A stretch of DNA of 32,305 bases from Candidatus Nanopelagicales bacterium (GTDB taxonomy: Bacteria > Actinomycetota > Actinomycetes > S36-B12). The position numbers were made by a program, and so were the translations under genes. Below are positions 15,573 through 25,204 of the stretch, one piece after another; position 1 is the first letter of the stretch, and every line of letters begins with the position of its first letter. The DNA lies in assembly GCA_030728405.1 (NCBI GenBank), contig JANQZS010000043.1, positions 1 to 32,305 on the forward strand, read 5' to 3'. The notes beneath the pieces were generated by a model that worked only from the letters and a program-made list of their open reading frames with translations, was not told the DNA's origin and ran no database searches.

Positions 15573-15746
15573 ATGCCAGTACCGAAGCGGAAGACCTCGC
15601 GGTCGAACACCCGCCACCGTCGTTCGCAGTGGAAGGCCACCCTTCCTGCACTCGTGACATGCGTCCGGTGCAAGGAAAAGCGCCTTGCGCATACTGCATG
15701 CCCCACGTGCGGCACCTACGCCAAGCGTCGAGTCTTGGACGTCTGA
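15573..15746 (+). CDS. rpmF: 50S ribosomal protein bL32, zinc-binding form
   Basis: 57-residue bL32 with the standard MPVPKRKTSRSNTRHRRSQW start and four cysteines (C30, C33, C43, C46) in CVRC and CPTC pairs that bind zinc in the large subunit. The initiating ATG at 15573 follows GAGGAAGGAAG. It sits between DUF177 and plsX, as in most bacteria. plsX begins two bases after its stop. Confidence 0.97.
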   Translation: MPVPKRKTSRSNTRHRRSQWKATLPALVTCVRCKEKRLAHTACPTCGTYAKRRVLDV

Positions 15747-15748
15747 CC

Positions 15749-16750
15749 TTGACAACGGTCGCCCTCGATTTGCTCGGTGGCGACGGCGGTCCGGCCGTTA
15801 TGGCCGCGGCGGCTCGTCTGGCCCTCGAGTCCGACCCGGATATCCGGATCGTGCTCGTGGGTCCGACGGAACTGGCGCAACCGGCTGCACGTGCCATTTT
15901 GTCGGCAGGATTTGCTGAAGAGTGTGTTCAGTTAGTGGAATCGTCGCGCGCAATTGCGATGGATGAAGATCCGCTCCCTGCCGTCCGGGCTGCCGAAAAC
16001 GTCACCGTTGTCGCAGGAGTCCGTGCGGTCCGTCAACACCTGGCCGACGCATTCGTTACCGCAGGACATACGGGTGCCGCGGTATCAGCATCAGTATTTG
16101 GTTATGGCCGGATCCACGCATCGGTCAGGCCAGCCCTCGCCATTGTCTTACCGGCTGAGAACGGCCCCGTTGTACTTCTGGACGCTGGAGCTTCAACTGA
16201 TGCAACAGCACAAGCGTTGCTGGGTCATGCGATCAGCGGGGCTGCCTATGCAGCCGCTCTCGGACTGCAGGTGCCTCGCGTGGGACTGCTGAGTATCGGC
16301 AGCGAAGCAGGCAAAGGAGATGCTCTTCGCATTGCAGCGCACACATTGATGGCCGATAACCTTTCTGCTGCCGGCATTCACTTCTCAGGTCTGGTCGAAG
16401 GCCATGACGTTGCACTTGGCGAGCGAGCCAACGTGATTGTCACCGATGGCTTCACTGGAAATGTTGTGCTGAAGACTCTGGAAGGCGCCGTCCGATGGGC
16501 TGCGCATCGAATGGCTGAGGAATATGGCGACTCTGCACCTGCTCGCGAAGTGGTGGCACGAACGGCCCGTGGGGATTTTGCAGGCGGGACACTTTTGGGC
16601 GTTCAAGGTTTAACGATTGTCGGTCACGGTGCCGGAACCGCAGAGGAAATCACCGCCTGCATCCGTCTAGCGGCCCGTGCCAGCCGTAATCGGCTGGTGG
16701 CCGCTATCACGTCTGGCACCCGCGAAGTATTCGAACGGGTCGGTGTGTAG
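15749..16750 (+). CDS. plsX: Phosphate acyltransferase PlsX
   Basis: Converts acyl-ACP to acyl-phosphate, the acyl donor for glycerol-3-phosphate acylation. The start is taken at TTG 15749, just after rpmF, giving LTTVALDLLGGDGGPAVMAA; the family usually reads ALDAMGGD, so the N-terminal loop is slightly changed. Other conserved parts are GRIHASVRPALAIVLP, VGLLSIGSEAGKGD, VIVTDGFTGNVVLKTLEG and GVQGLTIVGHG. Length of 333 residues is typical. The ribosome binding site is weak, so it may depend on coupling to rpmF. Its stop overlaps by one base the start of the ACP-like gene, tying it to a predicted carrier protein that lacks the attachment serine. Confidence 0.94.
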   Translation: MTTVALDLLGGDGGPAVMAAAARLALESDPDIRIVLVGPTELAQPAARAILSAGFAEECVQLVESSRAIAMDEDPLPAVRAAENVTVVAGVRAVRQHLADAFVTAGHTGAAVSASVFGYGRIHASVRPALAIVLPAENGPVVLLDAGASTDATAQALLGHAISGAAYAAALGLQVPRVGLLSIGSEAGKGDALRIAAHTLMADNLSAAGIHFSGLVEGHDVALGERANVIVTDGFTGNVVLKTLEGAVRWAAHRMAEEYGDSAPAREVVARTARGDFAGGTLLGVQGLTIVGHGAGTAEEITACIRLAARASRNRLVAAITSGTREVFERVGV

Positions 16751-16995
16751 TGAACTTCGATGATCGCGCACTTGCCGTCCTTGACGTGCTAGCCGGTGCT
16801 TTACAGGTTGATCTCAGCGGTGCGCGCCCGGACACTCCGCTGCAGACGTTCTCCGTTGATCCAGCCGACTGGATAGTGATCTTCGGCGCGCTAGAAGCTG
16901 CATTTCCAGGATCAATAGCCGGCTTAACCGATGCTGAAGCCGAGAGGTGTGTAACGCTGGGGGATTTTGTAGAGCATGTGGAGGTTGCGTCGTGA
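16750..16995 (+). CDS. Acyl-carrier-protein-like protein lacking the phosphopantetheine serine
   Basis: 81 residues with the size, acidity and helix pattern of acyl carrier protein, in the position where acpP is often found (after plsX, before rnc). Aligning the helix II region, [18 protein letters not shown] matches the GADSLDxVELVMALEExF block of ACPs: the aspartates, LE and final F agree, but the attachment serine is proline 38 (codon CCA, 16861-16863). The C-terminal [11 protein letters not shown] matches the usual TVGDLVxYI. Neither other forward frame restores DSL. It should therefore not carry a phosphopantetheine arm. Both ends overlap its neighbours by one base (TAGTG and TGATG). It could be a structural or regulatory ACP mimic or an early decay product. 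A normal ACP must be encoded elsewhere. Confidence 0.75.
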   Translation: MNFDDRALAVLDVLAGALQVDLSGARPDTPLQTFSVDPADWIVIFGALEAAFPGSIAGLTDAEAERCVTLGDFVEHVEVAS

Positions 16996-17711
16996 TGGCA
17001 ACACCACATATCGCCGAACTTATCAAGGCTCTCAATATTCCCATTGAACCGATGATCTTGAATCAAGCTTTGACGCACAGATCTTTTGCATATGAGAACG
17101 GTGGATTGCCCACGAATGAACGACTCGAATTTCTCGGCGATGCAGTGCTCGGTCTCGTCGTCACAGAGAACCTTTACGTCATGTTTCCGGAGGAACAAGA
17201 AGGCCAACTCGCAAAACTCCGAGCGGCCGTTGTCAATGCGCAAGCGTTGGCTGAAGTGGCACGGACTCTTGATGTGGGTAGTTACCTCAAGTTAGGTAAA
17301 GGCGAGGAGTCGACTGGAGGACGAGATAAGTCCTCGATCCTTGCGGATGCGTTGGAAGCCATTATTGGTGCAATCTTCATCGCCAATGGACTCTCCTCTG
17401 CTCGAGAGTTCATTGAATCGATGTTCAACCCTTTGATCATGGCATCTGCTGATATGGGTGCAGGGCTGGACTGGAAGACATCGCTCCAAGAAGTTTCAGC
17501 GTTGCTCGACCTTGGTGTTCCCGTGTACCGATCCACCCACGAAGGTCCAGACCATGAAAAGCTCTTCACCGCTGAAGTCGTGGCTGGTGGATCAGTGATG
17601 GGCACAGGGGTAGGGCGATCAAAGAAAGTCGCTGAGCAAGAAGCGGCTGCAGAGGCATATTCGGTGCTGAATGCGCGCTACGAATTTCAGCAGGCGCAGG
17701 CCGGTGGGTAG
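16995..17711 (+). CDS. rnc: Ribonuclease III
   Basis: Double-strand-specific endoribonuclease for rRNA and mRNA processing. The nuclease domain has the signature [18 protein letters not shown] and [15 protein letters not shown] with metal-binding acidic residues. The C-terminal double-stranded RNA binding domain is seen in DWKTSLQEV and [18 protein letters not shown]. Length is 238 residues from ATG 16995, which overlaps the upstream stop (TGATG); an in-frame GTG at 16992 is equally close to the GGAGG at 16980-16984. mutM follows after nine bases. Confidence 0.96.
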   Translation: MATPHIAELIKALNIPIEPMILNQALTHRSFAYENGGLPTNERLEFLGDAVLGLVVTENLYVMFPEEQEGQLAKLRAAVVNAQALAEVARTLDVGSYLKLGKGEESTGGRDKSSILADALEAIIGAIFIANGLSSAREFIESMFNPLIMASADMGAGLDWKTSLQEVSALLDLGVPVYRSTHEGPDHEKLFTAEVVAGGSVMGTGVGRSKKVAEQEAAAEAYSVLNARYEFQQAQAGG

Positions 17712-17720
17712 TGGTGTTCG

Positions 17721-18584
17721 GTGCCTGAACTACCTGAAGTGGAAGTTGTCCGACGCGGAGTAGATGCGTGGGCGATTGACCGGGTTATTTCTCGAGTTGA
17801 GGTACGTCACGCGCGTGCCATCCGCCGTCAGGAACGTGATTTATTTGCTGATCTCTCCGAGGTTTCATTTCGCTGCGCTAGTCGTCGCGGTAAATTTCTC
17901 TGGTTTCCTGTGCGCGATGAGCAGTATGCACTCGTAGTTCACCTCGGCATGAGTGGTCAAGTTCTCATGCAGCCGACAGAGTTTCCTGACGAAGGCCACT
18001 TGCGCTTCCGGATCGTCTTTGCCGATCTCGGTCGCGAGATGCGCTTTGTCGATCAGCGCACCTTCGGCTGGGTGATGAGCTCGCCGCTGGTTCCAGATGA
18101 CGGGGGAGGGCAGGTTCCGGAGGTGGTCGCCCACGTCGCGCGCGACCCGCTAGATCCCCTATTTGACGAAGCGAATTTCCTCGATCAAGTGAGATTCAAA
18201 GACACCGAAATCAAAAGAGCGCTCCTTGATCAGTCGCTGATTTCCGGGATCGGCAATATCTACGCCGACGAAGCCTTATGGCGGGCTCGGCTGCACGGCG
18301 CTCGGTTTACCGCATCCCTACCGCGGCCCCGCGTTAAGGAACTGCTCAATCACGCCCGGGAGGTCATGTCGGAGGCCTTGGATCGAGGGGGCACCAGTTT
18401 TGACTCTCTTTACGTGAATGTGAACGGCGAATCCGGCGACTTCGAGCGATCCCTCAATGCCTACGGGCGCGAAGGGGAGCCCTGTCCTCGGTGTGTCGGG
18501 CCCATCAGGCGGGAGCGGTTCATGAATCGCTCAAGCTTCTCCTGCTCCAAGTGCCAGCGGCGGTCACCGGATAGAGTTTGGTGA
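17721..18584 (+). CDS. mutM: Formamidopyrimidine-DNA glycosylase
   Basis: Base-excision enzyme that removes 8-oxoguanine and formamidopyrimidines with AP-lyase activity. It starts [13 protein letters not shown], supplying the catalytic P2 and E3 after methionine removal. The helix-two-turn-helix region contains [20 protein letters not shown]. The C-terminal zinc finger has C255/C258 and C275/C278. Length 287 residues is standard. The conserved neighbourhood rnc-mutM-smc supports MutM rather than the Nei paralogues. Confidence 0.96.
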   Translation: MPELPEVEVVRRGVDAWAIDRVISRVEVRHARAIRRQERDLFADLSEVSFRCASRRGKFLWFPVRDEQYALVVHLGMSGQVLMQPTEFPDEGHLRFRIVFADLGREMRFVDQRTFGWVMSSPLVPDDGGGQVPEVVAHVARDPLDPLFDEANFLDQVRFKDTEIKRALLDQSLISGIGNIYADEALWRARLHGARFTASLPRPRVKELLNHAREVMSEALDRGGTSFDSLYVNVNGESGDFERSLNAYGREGEPCPRCVGPIRRERFMNRSSFSCSKCQRRSPDRVW

Positions 18585-18632
18585 CACTTTGACCTGGCGG
18601 CATTCCCCACGCCCCACAGTGACCGGAGAACC

Positions 18633-21600
18633 GTGCATCTCAAGAGTTTGACTCTGAAGGGCTTTAAGTCCTTCGCGTCTTCGACCACCCTCCAATTCGA
18701 GCCTGGTGTCACCTGCGTGGTGGGGCCGAACGGATCTGGCAAGTCCAACGTCGTCGACGCATTGGCATGGGTCATGGGTGAGCAGGGTGCAAAGTCACTG
18801 CGCGGTGGAAAGATGGAAGACGTCATCTTCTCCGGCACCACAGGCCGAGCCCCACTCGGACGGGCCGAGGTAGCGCTCACAATCGATAATTCCGATGGCG
18901 CCCTCCCGATCGAGTATGCCGAAGTCACGATCTCACGAACCTTGTTCCGAAACGGCGGATCCGATTACGCGATCAACGGTGATTCGTGCCGGCTACTCGA
19001 TGTTCAGGAATTGCTCTCTGACTCAGGTATTGGCCGCGAGATGCACGTAATCGTCGGACAAGGCCAATTGGATTCGATCCTGCATGCAACCCCCGAGGAC
19101 CGTAGGGGGTTCATCGAGGAGGCGGCTGGCGTTCTCAAGCACCGTAAGCGCAAGGAAAAGGCTCTGCGCAAACTCGATTCCATGCAGGCAAACTTGACTC
19201 GTTTGCAAGATCTCACCAACGAGTTGCGCCGACAACTCAAGCCCTTAGGTCGACAGGCCGAGGTTGCCCGTCGAGCAGTGGTTATTCAAACTGACGTTCG
19301 CGATGCCCGTCTTCGCATCATGGCTGACGATCTCGTGCGCATGAGAGAGGCCTTGGCCGCTGAAGTTGCCGATGAGACAGCCCTGCGCGAAAAGCAAGGT
19401 CTTCTCGATGGTGAACTCACCGCGCTGCGTGCCTCTGAAGCAGAAGCCGAACACAACGCTGCTCAGGATGCTCCCGCGCTTTCGGCCGCCCAGGAAACTT
19501 GGTTCGCTCTGAGTGGTTTGCGCGAACGGTTCCACGGTCTCGTGCAACTGGCCGGAGAAAAGGTTCGACACCTGCAGCCAGAACCTGAAGAGGAACAGAC
19601 AGGCAGGGATCCCGATGCCCTTGACTACGAGGCACGAGCACTGCGCACCGAAGAATTTGAGTTAGGGCGCGAAGTTCAAGCACTTCGCGAGAAGTTGGTC
19701 GACGCAGAAAATGCTCGCAGTTCGGCCGAGGCAGCACTCACTGCGGAGCAAACCCGTATCGCCGGTCTCGAACGAGTGGCTGCTGATCGTCGTGAGGGTT
19801 TGGCCAGGCTGGTCGGCCAAGTAAACGCTGCTCGCTCGCGCATGGACACCAGATCCGCGGAGATCGAGCGGCTTGAAGCACAGGTGGCGGAGGCTCAGGC
19901 TCGAAGTGAGGCTGCCCATTCGGAGTTCTTGAAAGTTGAAGTGGGCGTCGCTGGTCTTGCAGAAGGCGAAGTTGGGCTCGATGCTGAATACGAGCGGGCC
20001 TCGGCTGAGTTGGCTGCTGCAGATGGTCTGATGGAGAACCTTCGATCGCAAGAAGGTGCCAATGAGCGGGATCGGGCAGCGGTCTCGGCAACCTGTGAAG
20101 CACTCGCACTCGGTCTTGAAAGGAAAGATGCCACATCTGCATTGGTAGCCGCCTCTGATCGGCTCCCGGGAATGCTTGGGTCTCTCGCATCCCTGCTTCA
20201 GGTCGAACCCGGAGCAGAAGCCGCTGTCGCTGCGGTGCTCGGTGACCTCGCCGATGCCGTTGTTGTTCGTGGTATGGACGCAGCAACCGCATCCCTTGTA
20301 CTTCTGAAGGAAGAAGAAGCCGGCCGCGGGGCTTTGATCATTACCGATTCCGCTGGTCAGGCGGAAGTATCGATTGCTTACGACGGCCCTGGTCGTGCCT
20401 TGGCTTCCGTTGTTCGCTGCGATACGCAGATTCGCCCTGCGGTGGATCGTCTTCTCGCAGCAGCGGTGCTGGTGGATTCCATGGAGCAGGCAGCGCAAGG
20501 TGTTGCGCAGCGTCCCGATCTGACTTGGGTCACCGTCGACGGCGATACTTTTTCGACCGGCGTAGCCAGAGGTGGATCGCATCACGCGCCGAGCCTTCTC
20601 GAGGTGCAAGCAGCATTTGACGATGCGCGTTCAAAACTTGCCGAACTTGAACGGCGTGGTGAGCAGATCCGCTTCGAGTTGATTTCAGCTCGCGATGCAC
20701 AGACCGCAGCATCATCGCGGGTGGAAGCGGCCCTGCGCCGGCTTCATGAGTCTGATGCCAGCATGGCAGCTGTCGCTGAACAGCTTGGTCAACTCGGACA
20801 GACGGCGCGATCGGCCGGCGCTGAGGCCGAGCGGTTGGGCAATGCATTGGCTGCCTCGGTTCTTGCCCTTGCGAACGATCAGACCGCATTAGGGGAGTTA
20901 GAAAGTCGATTGACGCTGGTGGAGTCCGAGCCGGATGTGGACTTGGCTAAAGATGACCGCGAAAGTCTTCTCGGAGCAACTGAGCAGGCCCGTGCCGTTG
21001 AGGTTGATTCGCGGTTGGCTCTTCGCACCGGCGAAGAGCGCGTTATGGCGGTGGCCGATCGTGCCGCCTCATTAGAGCGCGATGCGATCAACGAGCGGGC
21101 CGCGCGGGCAGCGGCCATTGAACGTCGCGAGCGACGCGCTAAGGCGCTCATCGTGGCCGATGCGGTCATGCGGGCCAGCCAAATTGCACTGTCTCGTTTG
21201 GATGTGTCGGTCACCGTCTCAGGCCGGTTGCGCCACGAAATCGAATTGCGCACCAAAGAACGTGATGCCGCTCTGATTGGTATTCGAACTCGCATTCGTG
21301 CTTTGGCCGGTGAACTTGATTTGCTCAAAGACAGCGTGCACCGCGATGAGGTGGCCCGTGCTGAACAGCGCCTGCGGATTGAACAACTAGAAACAAAAGC
21401 CCTTGAAGATTTTGGCGTTGAGTCCGATGTTCTTGCGGAGGAATACGGTCCTGATCAGTTGGTTCCGCCGTCCCCAGCTGCTCCTGGCGATGAGATCGAT
21501 CCTGATGCGCCAGAAGCCGACCCCTACCCGTATGTCCGTGAAGAGCAGGAAAAGCGCCTCAAGACCGCAGAGAAAGGACTTGCTCTTCTGGGCAGAGTCA

Positions 21601-22196
21601 ACCCGCTTGCGCTCGAGGAATTTTCTGCGATGGAGGAGCGGCACCGTTTCTTGACGGAGCAGCTGGATGACCTCAAGCGCACCCGGGAAGACCTCATGGA
21701 CATTGTGCGCGAGGTCGATGAGCGAGTCGAACAGGTCTTCACTGAGGCGTATCGTGATGTTGAGCGGGAATTTGAACAGGTCTTTGCCCGCTTGTTCCCA
21801 GGAGGTGAAGGACGATTGATCTTGACCGATCCATCCAACATGCTCACAACGGGAGTCGACGTAGAAGCGCGGCCGCCAGGTAAGAAGGTCAAGCGGCTCT
21901 CGTTGCTATCCGGTGGAGAGCGGTCGCTCACTGCCGTGGCTTTCCTTGTGGCCCTGTTCAAGTCGAGGCCAAGCCCGTTCTACGTTCTCGACGAGGTCGA
22001 GGCCGCCCTCGATGATGTAAACCTTGGCCGACTCATCGACATCATCGACGAGTTGCGTTCTTCGTCGCAATTGATTGTCATCACCCACCAGAAGCGCACG
22101 ATGGAGATCGCCGATGCGCTCTACGGTGTTTCGATGCGCGGCGACGGAGTCACCCAGGTGATCGGTCAACGCCTGCGTGAGCAGGAATCTGCCTGA
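18633..22196 (+). CDS. smc: Chromosome segregation protein SMC
   Basis: Condensin ATPase of 1187 residues. The N-terminal head holds Walker A GPNGSGKSN (residues 31-39) after MHLKSLTLKGFKSF. Two long coiled-coil arms flank a hinge at roughly residues 510-645 (from LPGMLGSLASLL to GVARGGSHH). The C-terminal head has the ABC signature LLSGGERSLTAVAFL (near residue 1092) and Walker B FYVLDEVEAALDD. The GTG start at 18633 follows GGAG with a short spacer. It would partner ScpA/ScpB, not present here. It stands 48 bases after mutM and 22 bases before ftsY, so smc-ftsY are probably cotranscribed. Large open frames on its opposite strand are shadows of the coiled-coil codon pattern. Confidence 0.97.
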   Translation: MHLKSLTLKGFKSFASSTTLQFEPGVTCVVGPNGSGKSNVVDALAWVMGEQGAKSLRGGKMEDVIFSGTTGRAPLGRAEVALTIDNSDGALPIEYAEVTISRTLFRNGGSDYAINGDSCRLLDVQELLSDSGIGREMHVIVGQGQLDSILHATPEDRRGFIEEAAGVLKHRKRKEKALRKLDSMQANLTRLQDLTNELRRQLKPLGRQAEVARRAVVIQTDVRDARLRIMADDLVRMREALAAEVADETALREKQGLLDGELTALRASEAEAEHNAAQDAPALSAAQETWFALSGLRERFHGLVQLAGEKVRHLQPEPEEEQTGRDPDALDYEARALRTEEFELGREVQALREKLVDAENARSSAEAALTAEQTRIAGLERVAADRREGLARLVGQVNAARSRMDTRSAEIERLEAQVAEAQARSEAAHSEFLKVEVGVAGLAEGEVGLDAEYERASAELAAADGLMENLRSQEGANERDRAAVSATCEALALGLERKDATSALVAASDRLPGMLGSLASLLQVEPGAEAAVAAVLGDLADAVVVRGMDAATASLVLLKEEEAGRGALIITDSAGQAEVSIAYDGPGRALASVVRCDTQIRPAVDRLLAAAVLVDSMEQAAQGVAQRPDLTWVTVDGDTFSTGVARGGSHHAPSLLEVQAAFDDARSKLAELERRGEQIRFELISARDAQTAASSRVEAALRRLHESDASMAAVAEQLGQLGQTARSAGAEAERLGNALAASVLALANDQTALGELESRLTLVESEPDVDLAKDDRESLLGATEQARAVEVDSRLALRTGEERVMAVADRAASLERDAINERAARAAAIERRERRAKALIVADAVMRASQIALSRLDVSVTVSGRLRHEIELRTKERDAALIGIRTRIRALAGELDLLKDSVHRDEVARAEQRLRIEQLETKALEDFGVESDVLAEEYGPDQLVPPSPAAPGDEIDPDAPEADPYPYVREEQEKRLKTAEKGLALLGRVNPLALEEFSAMEERHRFLTEQLDDLKRTREDLMDIVREVDERVEQVFTEAYRDVEREFEQVFARLFPGGEGRLILTDPSNMLTTGVDVEARPPGKKVKRLSLLSGGERSLTAVAFLVALFKSRPSPFYVLDEVEAALDDVNLGRLIDIIDELRSSSQLIVITHQKRTMEIADALYGVSMRGDGVTQVIGQRLREQESA

Positions 22197-22218
22197 CCTA
22201 CTGGCAAGATGGCTCTTT

Positions 22219-23418
22219 ATGGATTCCATCTCGTACTTTCTGGTAGCTGCTGTTGTCGTCTTGGGCTTTGTTGTGGGCGGCGCAATCGCCTATGTGCGCT
22301 CTCGACCTGCTCGTAAGACCGCACTCGCCCCGACTAAGCCGCGCCCAGGAATTGACTATGCCCCAGGTGTGGGCGACGACGACACTGTCCCGCGCGATAC
22401 CCCGAGGCGACTCGTTGCAGATGTTGCGGTGGGCGCAAGTTTGGCAGAACCGGAGGTTGAACCTGCGGTTGAAGCAATCTGGGAACTCGAGATCCCTGAA
22501 CCGACGCGCGGCCGGATGCATCGCTTGCGTGATCGCCTTGCCCGTTCGCACAACACACTCGGTAAGGGACTTTTGTCCTTACTCAGCAGAGGCAATATCG
22601 ACGCCGCTACATGGGATAAACTTGAAGAGATTTTGTTGACCGCTGATTTAGGGGTTGCTCCCACCACCGAATTGCTCGATCGATTGCGTACCCGGGTTCA
22701 CGTGGAAGGCGCAGATGACCCTGCTGTAGTGCGTGCCTACCTCCGCGAAGAGTTGCTCAACCTCGTCGACCCATCGATGGATCGTGCACTGTCGACTTCA
22801 GCAGAAGGGCGCCCTGCTGTCATCTTGATCGTGGGGGTTAACGGAACGGGCAAGACCACCACCACGGGCAAGCTGGCTCGGGTTCTCATCGCAGATGACC
22901 GGAGCGTGGTGTTGGGGGCAGCAGATACGTTCCGAGCAGCCGCTGCAGACCAACTTCAAACCTGGGGGGATCGGGTCGGAGCCGCGGTAGTCCGTGGCCC
23001 GGAGGGCGGTGATCCCGCCTCGGTCGCATTCGAAGCGGTGAGCATAGGCGCTGAGGCTGAAGTCGATGTGGTCCTGATCGACACCGCCGGCCGATTGCAC
23101 ACCAAGACCGGTCTCATGGACGAGTTGGGGAAGGTCAAACGGGTGATCGAAAAGCGAAGTTCACTCGATGAGGTGCTCCTGGTTCTCGACGCCACCACCG
23201 GCCAAAATGGACTCACGCAAGCCAAAGTGTTTGCTGAAGTGGTAGATGTGACAGGAATCGTGCTCTCCAAACTTGATGGCACAGCTAAAGGTGGCATCGT
23301 CGTTGCTGTTCAACGCGAATTGGGGGTGCCGGTGAAACTCGTCGGACTTGGCGAGGGGCCAGATGATCTCGCACCCTTCGTGCCTGAAGAGTTTGTCGAC
23401 GCCCTCCTGGGCGAGTAA
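22219..23418 (+). CDS. ftsY: Signal recognition particle receptor FtsY
   Basis: SRP receptor GTPase that docks SRP-ribosome complexes at the membrane. It starts MDSISYFLVAAVVVLGFVVG, a transmembrane helix typical of actinobacterial FtsY, followed by an acidic linker. The NG domain begins near residue 100 (RDRLARSHNTLGKGL); G-motifs are GVNGTGKTTTTGK (about 206-218), DTAGRLHTK and LSKLDGTAKGG. Length is 399 residues. ATG 22219 is chosen because it starts exactly at the membrane helix; the frame is open upstream over the smc stop. Its partner Ffh lies four genes downstream. Confidence 0.96.
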   Translation: MDSISYFLVAAVVVLGFVVGGAIAYVRSRPARKTALAPTKPRPGIDYAPGVGDDDTVPRDTPRRLVADVAVGASLAEPEVEPAVEAIWELEIPEPTRGRMHRLRDRLARSHNTLGKGLLSLLSRGNIDAATWDKLEEILLTADLGVAPTTELLDRLRTRVHVEGADDPAVVRAYLREELLNLVDPSMDRALSTSAEGRPAVILIVGVNGTGKTTTTGKLARVLIADDRSVVLGAADTFRAAAADQLQTWGDRVGAAVVRGPEGGDPASVAFEAVSIGAEAEVDVVLIDTAGRLHTKTGLMDELGKVKRVIEKRSSLDEVLLVLDATTGQNGLTQAKVFAEVVDVTGIVLSKLDGTAKGGIVVAVQRELGVPVKLVGLGEGPDDLAPFVPEEFVDALLGE

Positions 23419-23432
23419 ATAAACCTCAATCG

Positions 23433-23501
23433 TTAACGTCCCTGAAACCTGAATTGCGGTTTCGTCACAGGACGGTAACTCCGCGAGCTGTTTGTCGAAA
23501 C
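23433..23501 (+). promoter_or_regulatory. Candidate GlnR-type operator upstream of amt-glnK-glnD
   Basis: Half-sites resembling the actinobacterial GlnR consensus (GTnAC-n6-GAAAC, 11-base spacing) are present in register. Set one: TTAAC 23433 and GAAAC 23444. Set two: GTCAC 23464, GTAAC 23475, AGCTG 23486 (poor) and GAAAC 23497, all starting 11 bases apart. The region is 56-124 bases before the amt start. In Streptomyces and mycobacteria GlnR activates the same amtB-glnK-glnD genes under nitrogen limitation. That GlnR exists here is inference. Confidence 0.5.
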
Positions 23502-23556
23502 GCAGCTACCCGATTGTTGGGCCCGCGAGCGAAGTCGATGATTGGGAGGTACTCGC

Positions 23557-25190
<1,634 letters not shown>

Positions 25191-25204
25191 GTAAAAGCAC
25201 TCAC

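Noticed and set aside
19662-20609. 315-codon minus-strand frame inside smc
   Set aside because: Antisense to the coiled-coil region of SMC, whose biased codons open the opposite strand; no ribosome binding site or domain.
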